Assembly (NCBI RefSeq): GCF_029873635.1
Contig: NC_080421.1
Location: 41,645,120 to 41,709,119, forward strand
Length of the DNA stretch: 64,000 bases
Direction: 5' to 3'
Source: Malania oleifera
Lineage: Eukaryota > Streptophyta > Magnoliopsida > Santalales > Ximeniaceae
Shown here piece after piece: positions 32,485-43,931 of the stretch (positions are counted from its first letter, which is position 1; each line of letters starts with the position of its first letter). The notes beneath the pieces are model-generated. The model was not told where the DNA came from. It made no database searches and worked only from the letters and a program-made list of their open reading frames with translations. A program made the position numbers and the translations under genes.

Positions 32485-34168
32485 ATGAAGTCTTCCTCGC
32501 AGCCTTTGCGGGCTCCTACTACAGTGAGGAACGCTCGTTGCGACCTCACCCCCTCCGATCTGCAGAATGTTCATTATTTTTTTGCCATCCCCCAGAGTAT
32601 TACTGTTAGGTTGCCCTCTGTTCCAGAATCAGCCCTTGATTCGTGCTTTGAGGAGCTTTGCCTGTATACGGATTACTTGGACTTGGGTCTTAGACTCCCT
32701 TTTCCCCCCTTTATCTCTAATGTATTATGTTTTTACCGAATAGCGCCATCCCAATTGGTTCCGAACTCCTACCTCTCGCTCACCTGTTTCGTCTGGGCCA
32801 TCAGCCTACAGTTCCTCTCTTTAGGAGTTGCTTCTAGATGCGAACACACTCTGTAGAGAAGGAGCTGTATTATTTCAACTCTTTACCAGATTATAAGCTT
32901 TTTACGCTGGACAGTTCTTCTATACATAATTGGAAGTCCCGGTACTTCTTTGCCTCGGGGGAGTTGAATTATACGGGCTCTCTTGTCTGGTATGCTCCTC
33001 TGGATGGTAACGTTATCTATCCCTATCTACATTTTTATATAGGGCTGCGAGTAGGTTCTCCGCTGACTCACTTGTTTTCCTTTCATCCTTTTTTTTTTTT
33101 CTTTTGTAGTTCAGGTGCGCCACCTTCTTCCAAGGCTTTCCCCCGAAGAGCAGGCCATCCTGAAAAAGCTGCGAGCCCTTGGCGAGTAGGAGATTGTCCC
33201 TCACGAGGAGCTGCTCCAGGAGCGTGTCTTAGTGCAGTGGGGGATCAGCCTCGTTTTTCCAAGTCTTACCTCACCTTTGATTTCTATATATGTGTTCGGA
33301 TATTCCCTCTATTGTTGGCATTTTTATCTTTTCTCTCTGTCTTTGCAGATATGAACTTCAACAGATATGAATCTCTCATAGGGGAAGCTAAGAAGCAGAG
33401 GGCGAGTAGGAGTAGGAAGAAGAGAAGGGAGCTCGAGGGAGAATCATCTTAGAGGGACGCACCTGCTGTAGGTGATACTGAAGCCCGTGCTGATGAGAAC
33501 ATTGCTGCTCCGGCTTATAGTGAGGCAATCTTTAATAAGCCGACCCGTTCTGCCTCTGCTCTACGCTGGGCGGTACACGTGGAAGGCTATGTGCAGGCTC
33601 AGTGCTTTCTTCATGATGCTTTTTCAACGAAGATCCACCACACCTCTTACCAGATATACTTTTCAGTTGGATAATTTTTCTCTTCAGACATTGCTTTATT
33701 ATCTGTTCCACCCTTTGTACTTCTCCTCAGCTAGCGACGATGACCTTAGCCCAAGAAGAGAAGGTTGTCGAGATGTACCGGTAGACCTTGGATGCCACAG
33801 AAAAGTACGTCGTTGCCCAGAATGAACTTCGTGATGCCGAGATCTGTAAGCACGCCTTACAGGCTGAGATTGAGCGTATTCGTAGGGAGGAGGTACCTGC
33901 CAAAGAGGCTGCCGCTGCTGCTAATGCCTCCCGAGCCACAGTAAAGGAGTATAAGGACTCTACACAGTTCGTTATGGACACCTCCAAAGCTTACAGGGTG
34001 GGGTTTATGAGGTGCCGGGATCAGGTCAAAACCAAGCACCCTGACCTTCCCTTGGACGGTGTGAGCTCACACGGATATGGCAACGAGAGTTCCGAATTCG
34101 GGGAAGATCTTGACGAGGAAGAAGATGGGGAGGAAGAGGAAGCTGGAGAAGGAAGCAAGGCAAGCTAG
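32485..34168 (+). pseudogene. Extra antisense ORF of the left Tat copy (transposase_28-like / putative gypsy-type domain)
   Basis: The gene faces pol and ends 88 bp before the pol stop. Proposed coding exons are 32,485-33,050, 33,110-about 33,260, 33,349-about 33,660 and 33,731-34,168, with GT/AG borders (GTAGGT at 33,051; TTTTGTAG, CTTTGCAG and CTCCTCAG acceptors). N-terminus: DLTPSDLQNVHYFFAIPQ, CFYRIAPSQLVPNSY, then after a frameshift TVPLFRSCF and KELYYFNSLPDYKLF. This fits the plant Transposase_28 / putative gypsy-type transposon family. The C-terminus is a likely coiled coil rich in Glu and Ala, with a DEEEDGEEEE tail. A 16-17 bp deletion near 32,788 and TAG codons break it. The function in living elements is unknown. 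Confidence 0.72.
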
Positions 34169-34256
34169 TTGGCTATAACTTCAATTGTAATATATATATT
34201 CTTAAACTTTATTGACGTAGTACAATTGCTGTAATCGGAACTTTTATTACTGCATT

Positions 34257-35260
34257 TTAAGAAACGGTCAAGAATAGTATTTTTTTTAACATATCCGAGT
34301 TCGATGTATTATTAATCTTTTCCCCCTCTACATCCTCCAACTTGTATGTCCCCGGCTTTATCTTGGTTGTAACTCTGTATGGACCCTCACAGTTTGGCTT
34401 TAGCTTGTGCGACCCTGACCCTGTTGGGTTTTTTTGCGTTTTCCTTAGAACTAAGTCTCCGGGCTGGAAATTCCGCACTCTGACGCGATTGTTGTAGTAT
34501 TTTGCTACCCTCTGTTGGTATGCTGCAACTTTTAGACTAGCCTGATCCTATCTCTCCTCCAGCAGGTTTATTTCTGATCTAAGCTCTTCATTGTTGGCCT
34601 GCTCGTTAAAGTATTGCCTTCGCAAGGAGGGGATCCCTACTTCTGCTGAAATGACCGCTTTTGCGCCAAAGACGAGCATGAATGGGGTTTCCCCTTTTGC
34701 CGCTCTCTTGATGGTATGGTATGCCCATATGACGGACGAGAGTTCCTCTATCCACCTGGCTTGCATAGATTTGAGTTGCGTCCTCAGGCCGTGCGGTATC
34801 ATTCGGTTCATGTTCTCTACTTGTCCATTGCTTTGGGGGTGTGCCACTGACGCGAAAACAAGCTTAATAGATAGGTCCAAACATAACTTTTTGAAGCGTT
34901 CGTTGTCGAATTGCCTCCAGTGGTTGGTAACTATTGCCCATGGGATTTCGAACCGGCAAACCACTGAAGTCCACATGAAGCGCGTAATGTTTCGCTCTGT
35001 TATGGTGGCTAGGGGTTTGACCTCTACCCACCTAGTGAAATAGTCGATCGCTACTACCAAAAACTTTGTTTGACCAGTTGCCTACAGTAGAGGTCCTAGG
35101 ATGTCTATTCCCCACTGGGCGAAGGGGTAGGGACTGGTAAGAGGGGAGAGGAGATTAGATGGTACGTGTGGTACTGTTGCGCATCTCTGGCACCTGTTGC
35201 ATCGTTTGATGAGTTCAAGCGTGTCTTTCTTCATCGTGGGCTAGTAAAATCCCTGCGACA
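34257..35260 (-). pseudogene. Tat integrase, left copy
   Basis: The core runs from VVAIDYFTRWVEVKPLATIT (35,060) through IVTNHWRQF, where the second catalytic Asp reads Asn, to NGQVENMNRM, where the catalytic Glu is kept. Then come IWAYHTIKRAAKGETPFMLV and the C-terminal segment RNFQPGDLVLRK...YKLEDVEG ending at 34,257. A stop and frameshift separate core from C-terminus (about 34,480-34,550). Integrase joins the cDNA to the genome. The gene converges with the antisense ORF. Confidence 0.85.
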
Positions 35261-36290
35261 TGGCTTTGTGGGCTAAAGCCCTATTGGCAAGGTGGTTTCT
35301 GCACACTCCTTCGTGGATTTCCCTTAGTACGTACCCTTCCTCATTGCTTAGGCAACGAAGGTATGACAGTGTTAGGGATCGTCTGTATAGCTCCCGGCCT
35401 ATGAGCGTATATCTTGCTGTCTTCCTTCTTACTTTTAGAGATTCCTTGTTGTCCCCTGGTAGGGATCCGTCCCGAAGGTACAGGAATAGAGGCGCCCTCC
35501 AATCCTCCTTGTTGATTTCAGATTCCAACGAGTTAATGTTGTCCTCCTCATATGAGAGCTTCCTTATCCGCTCTAGATAAATAGCGTCCTTCCATTCCGA
35601 GCTGGTTGCTGAGGCCAATTTCGCGAGTGCATCGGCCTTTTTGTTCCCGGCCTTTGGTACGTGTTCTATATCGAAGTGAACGAACGCTTTTGCGTATTCT
35701 TCGGCCTTGGCGAGATACTTCTTCATTTTTTGATCCCTAACCTCAAATTCTTCTTTCAGCTACTCTACCACCAGCTGGGAATCACTCGATACCTCGATCC
35801 ATGCCACCCCTAGTGTTTCTGCCAAGTGTAGACCTGCTAACAAAGCTTCATACTTCGCATCGTTGTTGGTTGCTGAGAACTCTAGTTTTAGTGTGAAAAG
35901 AGTTTTACTGCCGTATGGGGCTGAGAGGATGAATCCAGCTCCCCCTCCAGCCGCGTTAGACGACCTATCAATGTGTAGCACCGACACATCTGACTTAGCA
36001 ACTGACTCGGGGAGCCTTTCGGCTGTGAAGTCAGCGAGCACCTGGGCCTTGACAGCGGGCCTTGATTGGTATTGTATGTCGAACTCACTTAATTCGATTG
36101 ACCACTTCATCATCCTTCCCGAACTCTCCGGCCGCTGCAGAATCTGTCTCATTGGTAGGTTTGTTAACACAATTTCCTTGTGGGCTTGAAAGTAGGGCCT
36201 CAATTTTCGTGCAGCACAGATGATGGAGAAGGCCGCTTTTTCCACCGTACAATAGTTCTTTTCAGCTCCACTCAGCACCTTACTAGTATA
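35241..36290 (-). pseudogene. Tat RNase H and archaeal-type second RNase H, left copy
   Basis: The first RNase H ends with RPYFQAHKEIVLTNLPMRQI and SIELSEFDIQYQSRPAVKAQ (about 36,060-36,200). The second domain has VLHIDRSSNAAGGGAGFIL (Asp), LEFSATNNDAKYEALLAGL (Glu) and SSDSQLVVE (Asp). That is the acidic triad of the extra aRNH domain that marks the Tat lineage. A TAG replaces the Gln codon after QLVVE (about 35,758), where the right copy has CAG. The segment up to the integrase zinc region (LYRRSLTLSYLRCLSNEE) is well conserved with the right copy. Confidence 0.85.
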
Positions 36291-37260
36291 GTATATGGGT
36301 TGATACCTCCTGCCTTCTTCCCGGACTAGGACCGAGCTAACGGCATTTTTCGTAGATGCTATATATAGGTAGAGGTCTTCTCCTGTCTTTGCCTTCGTTA
36401 AAAGGGGTGGGAAACCGAGGTACTGCTTGAGCTATTCAAAGGCTTTGGCCTGTTCTTCCCCCCATTCGAATCCTCCCTTCTTCCTTAGTGCTCTGAAGAA
36501 AGGTAAGTCTTTGTCTCCTGAGCAGGAGACAAACTTGCTGAGCGAGGTTATCCTCCCTGTCAAGACTTGGATCTCCTTCTTCGTCTGTGGAGCCTCCATT
36601 TCTAGCAGCGCTCTTATTTTGTCCAGGTTGGCTTCTATGCCTCTGTGGGTCACCATAAAGCCAAGGAACTTTCCTACAGAAACACCGAACACACACTTCG
36701 ATAGGTTCAATTTCATTTGGTACCGGCGAAGGAGTTCAGACGTTTCCCTCAGGTCGTTACAGTGATTCCCTGCCTCCAAGCTTTTTACTTGCATATTGTC
36801 TACGTATGCCTTCATTTTTTTTCCGAGCTGATCTTTAAAGATCCTGTTCACCAATCTCTGATATGTGGCTTCTACGATTTTTAGCTCGAAGGCCATTACC
36901 CGGTAACAATACAGGCTCCTTTAAGTGATAAAAGATGTTTTTTCTTCGTCTGCTCGACTCATAGGAATTTGATTGTATCCCGAGTAGGCATCTATGAAGC
37001 TGAGGAGCTCGTGCCCAGAGGTCGAGTCCACCAGTTGGTCAATTAGGGGGAGAGGAAAGTTGTACTTTAGGCACGGCTTATTCAGGTCCGTGAAGTCTAT
37101 GCAAGTGCGCCATTTTCCGTTCGGCTTCCTTACTAGAACCACGTTGCTCAGCCACTCTAGGTAGTCTACCTCATTAACGAAGTTGGCTTGCACCAGTTTC
37201 GTCACTTCCTCGTCGATTATCTTGATTCGCTCCATTGCGAAACTCTTTTTTTTTTTTCTA
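36291..37260 (-). pseudogene. Tat reverse transcriptase, left copy
   Basis: MERIKIIDEEVTKLVQANFV, WRTCIDFTDLNK and FIDAYSGYNQIPMSRADEEK lead to a break near 36,900. There the RVMPFGLKNA segment, intact in the right copy, is corrupted to RVMAFELKIV. The catalytic box reads KAYVDNMQVKS instead of Y-V-D-D-M-L-V-K-S, so this RT is dead in sequence terms. The upstream junction to the protease contains a 12-A run after an in-frame TAG (about 37,249-37,262). Confidence 0.85.
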
Positions 37261-37965
37261 TTTCACAGGTCGGTGGTTGGGGTCGACCTGCAACCTATGC
37301 TCCATGACTGCAGGGTTGATGCCTGGCATGTCTGCGGCCGACCAAGCGAACACATCAGTGAATTCGTTCAACAGTTCGCTCAGCTCTGCTTTCAAGGTGT
37401 CGGATAGGTGATTTCCGATCTGCACGTTTCTCTCCTGGTGGCCCTTTAGGGTTATGTGCATGATGTCTTCATCCACTGTACTGATCTGAGGATACTCACC
37501 CCTTACTTCTAGGTCCTCCACTGTTAGGATTTCTCTTGCCTCCATCTTTCCTTTCAGGGCCATGACGTAGCAGTTTCGAGTAGCTGCTTGATCTCCCATG
37601 ACAAACCCTGTCCCGTGTGGTGTAGGGAATTTGATTTTGAGGTGGTATGTTGACGTTATAGCCTGAACTGCATTAAGGAAAGGGTGGCCCAGTATGATAT
37701 TGTACACCGAAGGTCGGTCGACCACAAGAAACTCTGTCAGCGTAGTAACTTGCTATGGGGTCGTCCCTATTGTCACCGGTAGCGTGATTGTACCCAAGGG
37801 GTGAACAACGTCTACACCAAATCCGACCAGGGGAGTTGAGACCAGCTTAAGTCGTTCCTTACCGATTTTCATTCCGATCAGGACCGACTAGAACATGACG
37901 TTTGCTGAGCTCCCATTGTCTATCAATATGCGTCTGACTTTGTAATTCGCCACCAGTAGGGAGAG
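37261..37965 (-). pseudogene. Tat protease, left copy, truncated at its N-terminus
   Basis: SLLVANYKVRRILIDNGSSANVMF holds the retropepsin core (D-N-G-S in place of D-x-G-S). It is followed by FLVVDRPSVYNIILGHPFLN, the conserved post-protease segment, and DVFAWSAADMPGI before RT. The first residue homologous to the right copy lies at the break, 37,965. Beyond it the DNA belongs to the right copy. Confidence 0.82.
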
Positions 37966-38640
37966 GAGGCCCAATGTAAAAAAGAAGGAAAAACAGGTCA
38001 TAGGGGAAATTGCGGTGATCTTCAGTGGATCCCCTAGCGGAGGAGATAGTGGGGGTGCTCGCAAAAGATATGCTAAACATGTGCTCTTGATGAAGAAAGG
38101 GGAAACAAGTAGCAAGCGAAACAAAAAAGATGACGACATAACCTTTGACAGTGGAGACGAAGAAGGGGTACAACAGCCACATGATAACGCACTGGTGCTC
38201 TCCCTACTCGTGGCGAATTACAAAGTCAGATGCGTATTGATAAACAATGAGAGCTTAGCAAACGTCATGTTTTAGTCGGAATGAAAATCGGTAAGGAACG
38301 ACTCAAGCCGGTCTCAACTCCCCTGGTTGGATTCGGTGGAGACGTTGTTCACCCCTTGGATACAATCACGCTACCGGTGACAATAGGGACGACCCCACAG
38401 CAATTTATTACACTGACAGAGTTTCTTGTGGTTGACCGACCTTCGGTATACAATATCATATTGGACCGCCATTTCCTTAATGCAGTTCGGGCTGTAACGT
38501 CAACATACCACCTTAAAAATCAAATTCCCTACATCGCACGAAACAGGGTTTGCCAAGGAAGATCAAGCAGCTGCTCGAAGCTACTACGTAATGACCCAAA
38601 AAAGGAAAGATGTAGGCAAGAGAAACCCTAACGGTGGCGG
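37966..38640 (+). pseudogene. End of gag and protease, right Tat copy
   Basis: The frame reads EIAVIFSGSPSGGDSGGARK and RYAKHVLLM, a usual gag C-terminus in this lineage, then SLLVANYKVRCVLINNESLA, where the protease core D-N-G-S is degraded to N-N-E-S. Stops follow at 38,273-38,275. A second frame, 38,281-38,631, carries [20 protein letters not shown] and FLVVDRPSVYNIIL. The catalytic Asp-to-Asn and Gly-to-Glu changes are G-to-A transitions on the coding strand. Confidence 0.82.
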
Positions 38641-38693
38641 ACCTAGAAGTAAAGGGCGAGTATCCTTAGATCAATACAGTAGATGAAGACATC

Positions 38694-40072
38694 ATGCACA
38701 TACCCCTAAAGGGCCACCAGGAGAGAAGTGTGCAGATCGGAAATCACCTGCCCGACACCTTGAAAGCGGAGCTGAGCGAACTGTTGAACGAATTCGTTGA
38801 TGTATTCGCTTGGTCGGCCCCAGACATGCCAGGCATCGACCCTGTAGTTATGGAGCATAGCCTGCAGGTCAACCCCAACCATCGACCTGTGAAATAGAAA
38901 AAAAAAAAGGAGTTTTTGCAATGGAGCGGATCAAGATAATCGACAAGGAAGTGACAAAACTGGTACAAGCCAACTTCATCAAAGAGGTAGACTATCCGGA
39001 GTGGCTGAGCAATGTGGTTTTAGTAAGGAAGCCGAACGAAAAATGACGCACTTGCATAGACTTCACAGACCTGAATAAGACGTGCCCAAAGGACAGCTTT
39101 CCTCTCCCCTGAATCAACCAGCCGGTGGACTCGACCTCTGGGCACGAGCTCCTCAATTTCATGGATGCCTACTCGGGATACAATCAAATCCCGATGAGTC
39201 GAGCAGACGAAGAAAAAACATCTTTTATCACAGAAAGGGGTCTGTATTGTTACCGGGTAATGCCCTTTGGGCTAAAAAACGCAGGAGCCACGTATCAGAG
39301 ATTGGTGAACAGGATCTTTAAAGATCAACTCGGAAAAACAATGGAGGTGTACGTGGACGATATGCTAGTAAAAAGCTTGGAGGCAGGGAAGCACTGTAAA
39401 GACCTGAGGGAAACGTTCGAACTCCTTCGCCGGTACCAAATGAAACTGAACCCATCGAAGGGTGTGTTCGGTGTTTATACAAGAAAGTTCCTTGGCTTTA
39501 TGGTGACCCACAGAGACATAGAAGCAAACTCGGACAAAATAAGAGCGCTGCTAGAAATGGAGGCTCTGCAGACGAAGAAGGAGATCCAAGTCTTGACAGG
39601 GAGGATAGCCTCCCTCAATAGGTTTGTCTCCTGCTCAGGAGACAGGCTTACCTTTCTTCAGAACACTAAGGAAGAAGGGAGGATTCGAATGGGGGGAGGA
39701 ACAGGCCAAAGCCTTCGAACAGTTTAAGCAGTACCTCGGTTCCCCATCCCTTTTAACGAATCTCTACCTATATATAGCATCTATGGAAAATGACGTCAGC
39801 TCGATCCTGGTCCGGGAAGAAGGTAGGAGGTATCAGCCCATATACTATACTAGTAAGGTGCTAAGTGGAGTCGAAAAGAACTATTGTACTGCGGAAAAAT
39901 TGCACAAAAATTGAGGCCCTACTTTCAGACCCACAAGATAATTGTGTTAACAAACCTACCAATGAGACAGATTCTGCAGTGGCCAGAGAGTTCGAGAAGG
40001 ATGACGAAGTGGTCAATCGAATTAAGTGAGTTCGACATACAATACCAACCAAGGCCTGTTGTCAAGGCCTAG
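38694..40072 (+). pseudogene. Tat reverse transcriptase and RNase H, right copy
   Basis: The linker HIPLKGHQERSVQIGNHL to VNPNHRPVK ends in a TAG and an 11-A run (about 38,896-38,910). The left copy has the same TAG plus a 12-A run. RT then shows FMDAYSGYNQIPMSRADEEK, RVMPFGLKNAGATYQRLVNR and an intact VYVDDMLVKSLEAG (39,350-39,380), followed by the thumb and RNase H (EWGEEQAKAFEQFKQYL, YFQTHKIIVLTNLPMRQI). Stops and frameshifts at about 39,045, 39,118, 39,700 and 39,912 break it. This RT is better preserved than the left one. Confidence 0.87.
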
Positions 40073-40866
40073 GTGCGTGCTAACTTTACAGTCGAAAGGC
40101 TCCCCGAGTCAATTGCTAAGTTAGATGTGTGGGCGCTACACGTTGATAGGTCGTCTATTGTGGCTGGAGGGGGGGGGCTGGATTCATCCTCTTAGCTTCG
40201 GACGGCAGTGAAACTCTTTTCGCACTAAAACTAGAGTTCTCGGCAACCAACAACGATGCGGAGTATGAAGCTTTGTTAGCAGGTCTACGCTTGGCAGAAG
40301 CACTAGGGGTGGCATGGATCAAGGTATCAAGTGATTTCCAGCTGGTGGTAGAGCAGCTGAAAGAAGAATTTGAGGCTAGGGATCAAGAAAATGAAGAAGT
40401 ATCTCGCAAAGGCCCAAGAATACGCAAAAGGTTCGTTCAATTCGATATAAAACACGTACCAAGGGTCGAGAACAAAAAGGCCGATGCACTCGTGAAATTG
40501 GCCTCAGCAACCAACTCGGAATGGAAGGACGCTATTTATCTAGAGCGGATAAGGAAGCCCTCATATGAGGAGGACAACATTAACTTGTTGGAATCTAAAA
40601 TCAGCAAGGAGGATTGGAGGGCGCCTCTATTCCTGTACCTTCGGGACGGATCCCTACCAGGGGACAATAAGGAATCTCTAAAAGTAAGAAGGAAGGCAGC
40701 AAGATATACGCTCATAGGTCGGGAGCTATATAGACGATCCCTAACACTGTCATACCTTCGTTGCCTAAGCAATGAGGAAGGGAAGTACGTACTAAGGGAA
40801 ATCCACGAAGGAGTGTGCGAAAACCACCTTGCCAATAAGGCCTTAGCCCACAAAACCATGTCGTAG
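40073..40866 (+). pseudogene. Archaeal-type second RNase H and linker, right Tat copy
   Basis: LHVDRSSIVAGGGGLD stands where the left copy has HIDRSSNAAGGGAGF. A longer G-run (about 40,168-40,177) shifts the frame exactly in the glycine stretch. The domain continues at 40,273 with LAGLRLAEALGVAWIKVSSD and FQLVVEQLKEEFE, then EWKDAIYLERIRKPSYEEDN to RCLSNEEGKYVLREIHEGVC. This is the Tat-specific extra RNase H. Confidence 0.82.
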
Positions 40867-41833
40867 GGATTTTACTGGTCCACGATGAAGAAAGACGCGC
40901 TCGAACTCGTCAAATGATGCAACAGGTGCCAGAGATGCACAACAGTGCACACGTACCATCTAATCTCCTCTCCCCTCTTATTAGTCCCTACCCCTTCGCC
41001 CAATGGGGAATAGACATCCTGGGACCTTTACCGCAGGCAACTGGTCAAACAAAGTTTTTGGTGGTAGCGACCGACTATTTCACTAAGTGGGTAGAGGTCG
41101 AACCCCTAGCCACCATAACAGAGCGGAACATTACGCGCTTTATGTGGACATCAGTGGTTTGCCGGTTCGGAATCCCATGGGCAATAGTTACTGACCACGG
41201 GAGGCAGTTCAAAAAGTTCTGTTCGGACCTATCTATAAAGCTTGTTTTCGCATCAGTGGCACACCCTAGAGCAATGGACAGGTAGAGAACATGAACCAGA
41301 TGATACTGCACAGCCTGAGGACGTGACTCGAATCTATGCAAGGCAGGTGGACAGAGGAACTCCCGTCCGTCATATGGGCATACCACACCACAAAGAGAGC
41401 GGCAACAAGGGAAACCCCGTTTACGCTCGTCTTTGGCGCAGAAGCGGTCATCCTAGAAGAGGTAGAGATCCCCTCCTGACGAAGGCAATACTTTAACGAG
41501 AAGGCCAACAATGAAGAACTCACATCAGAAATAGACCTGCTGGAGGAGAGACAGGATCAAACTAGTCTAAAAGTTGCAGCATACCAACAGAGGGTAGCAA
41601 AATACTACAACAATCGCATCAGAGTGCGTAATTTCTAGCCTGGAGACTTGGTTCTAAGGAAAACACGAAAAAGCCCAACAAAGTTGGGGTCGCACAAGTT
41701 GAAGCCAAGTTGGGAGGGTTCATACAGAGTTACAACCGAGATAAAGCCAGAGACATACAAGTTGGAGGATGTAGAGGGGAAAAAGATTAATAATATGTGG
41801 AACTCGGATATGTTAAAAAAATACTATTCTTGA
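40867..41833 (+). pseudogene. Tat integrase, right copy
   Basis: The zinc region has CNRCQRCTTV-like spacing near 40,915-40,950. The core has QWGIDILGPLPQATGQTKFL, DYFTKWVEVEPLATITERN and WAIVTDHGRQF, with the second catalytic Asp intact (Asn in the left copy). A 13-bp deletion relative to the left copy (GRQFKKFC versus WRQFDNERFKKLC) and a frameshift after HPRAMDR (about 41,284) break it. The C-terminal segment VLRKTRKSPTKLGSHKLKPS to LEDVEGKKI ends at 41,833. Confidence 0.83.
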
Positions 41834-41932
41834 GCATTTCGTAGAACGCAGTAATAAAAGTTCCGATTACAGCAATTGTACTACATCAATAAAGTTTAAG
41901 AATATATATATTACAATTGAAGTTCCAGCCGA

Positions 41933-43633
41933 CTAGCTTGCTTTGCTCCCCTCTCCAGCTTCCTCTTCCTCCCCATCTTCTTCCTCGTCCAGATCTTTCC
42001 CAGATTCGGGACTCTCGTTGCCATTTCCGTGTGAGCTCACACCGCCCAGGAGAAGGTCAGGGTGCTTGGTTTTGACCTGATCCCGGCACCTCCTGAACCC
42101 CACCCTATAAGCTTTGGAGGTGTCCATAACGAACTGTGTGGAGTCCTTATACTCCTTTACTGCGGCTCGGGAGGCATTAGCAGCAGCGGCTGCCTCTCTG
42201 GTAGGTACCTCCTCCCTACGAATACGCTCAATCTTAGCCTGTAAGGCGCGCTCACGGATCTCGGCATCACGAAATTCATTCTGAGCAACGACGTACTTTT
42301 CCCTGGCATCCAAGGTCTGCCGGTACATCTCGGTAACCTTCTCTTCTTAGGCTAAGGCCATCGTCGCTAGCTGAGGAGAAGTACAAAGGGCAGAACAGAT
42401 AATAAAGCAATATCAAAGGAGAAAAATAACTTAACTGAAAAGTATACTTGGTAAGAGGTGTGGCAGATCTTCGCTGAAAGAGCATCATGAAAAGAGCATT
42501 GAGCCTGCATATAGTCTTCTACGTGTACCGCCTGACGTAGAGTAGAGGCAGAACGGGTCGGCTCATGAAAGATTGCCTCATTATAAGCCGGGGGGATCAG
42601 AAGAGGAGCAGTGATGTTCTCACCAGCACGAGCTTCAGTATCACCTACAGCAGGTGCATCCCTCTGAGATGATTCTCCCTCGTGCTCCCTTCTTTTACTC
42701 GCCCTCTCCTTCTTAGCTTTCCCTATGAGAGATTCATATTTGTTGAAGTCCATATCCACAAAGACAGAGAGAAAAGATAAAAACGCCAACAATAGAGGTA
42801 ATATTCGAACACATATATAGAAATCAAAGGAGAGGTAAGACTTGGGGAAACGAGGCTGATCCCCTACTGCACGAGGACACGCTCCTGGAGCAGCTCCTTG
42901 TGAGGGACAATCCCCTGTTTGCCAAGGGCTCGTAGCTCTTTCAGGATGACCTGCTCTTCGAGGGAAAGCCTTGGAAGAAGGTGGCGCACCCGAACTACAA
43001 AAGAAAAAAAAAAAGGATGAAAGGAAAACAAGTGAGTCAGCGGATAACCTACTCACAGCCCTGTATAAAAAGGTAGATAGGGATAGATAACGTAACCATC
43101 CAGAGGAGCAGACCAGACAAGAGAGCCCATATAGTTCAACCTCCCCGAGGCAAAGAAGTACCGGGACTTCCAATTATGTATGGAAGAACCGCCCGACATA
43201 AAAAGCTTATAACCTGGTAAAGAGTTGAAATAATATAGCTCCTTCTCTATAAAGTGCGTTAGCATTTGGAAGCAATTCCTAAAGAGAGGAATTATAGGCT
43301 AATGGCCCAGATGAAGCAGAAGGACAGTGAAACAGGTGAGCGAGAGGTAGGAGTTCGGAACCAATTAGGAGGGCGCTATTCGGTAAAAACGTAATACATT
43401 AGAGATAGGGGGGGCGAAAGGGAGTCTAAGACCCAGTCCAAGTAATCCGTATACAGGCAGGGCTCCTCGGAGCCCGGATCAAGGGCTGATTCTGAAACAG
43501 AGGGCAACCTAACAGAAATACTCTGGGGGATGGCAAAAAAATAACGAACATTTTACAGATCGGAGGGGGTGAGGTCGCAACGAGCACTCCTCACTGTAGT
43601 AGAAGCCCGCAAAGGCTGCGAGGAAGACTCCAT
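41933..43633 (-). pseudogene. Extra antisense ORF of the right Tat copy (transposase_28-like)
   Basis: Faces the integrase gene; the stop codons are 99 bp apart. It starts at the ATG of MESSSQPLRASTTVRSARCD (43,633). Unlike the left copy, the stretch leading to IIPLFRNCFQM and HFIEKELYYFNSLPGYKLFM is free of the 16-17 bp deletion. TAA and TAG codons replace Gln codons after DLTPSDL and after HLGH. Exon order and intron borders mirror the left copy. The last exon gives RDAEIRERALQAKIERIRRE, then AAAAANASRAAVKEYKDSTQ and the acidic DEEEDGEEEEAGEGSKAS end. The coiled-coil C-terminus is fully open over 131 residues, the best-kept part of the gene. Confidence 0.72.
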
Positions 43634-43923
43634 CAGGAAAACAAAGAGTGAACAAAACAAAACCTTTACAAACGGATCAAACGAGCGAGCCCCCAGCAAA
43701 AACAAGGAAGGAAAGATGTCAAAACAGATCAAACCAGTAAAATTTTGCGTGAAAACAGCAAAGCTACCATATAAGAAAAGATCAAGCAGACAAAGTGAAC
43801 GCAAGAACAGTGAAAAACATGAAGAACAACAAAACAAACATGCAATTGAAAGGGAGAGCGTACCTAACGACAAGTAGGAGACCCTTTGGACTGAAGATGA
43901 GAAAAGAATGAGGGGGTCTGGCC

Positions 43924-43931
43924 TTTATAAA
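43924..43931 (-). promoter_or_regulatory. TATA box of the right antisense ORF
   Basis: TTTATAAA, in the same context as 32,191-32,200 of the left copy (between the CT/GA stretch and a possible leader intron), ~290 bp upstream of the ATG at 43,633. Confidence 0.6.

Larger units (their letters stand above)
29550..37965 (-). mobile_element. Tat-lineage Ty3/gypsy element, left copy (gag and 5' LTR missing)
   Basis: On the minus strand the order is protease, RT, RNase H, a second (archaeal-type) RNase H, integrase, an oppositely directed spliced ORF, tandem repeats, polypurine tract and LTR. A dual RNase H and an extra ORF between integrase and the 3' LTR are known traits of the Tat lineage. Gag and the 5' LTR are missing: the element stops abruptly at 37,965 at the start of the protease, against a second, inverted copy. 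Two LTR-like units lie at its outer end. Confidence 0.87.
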
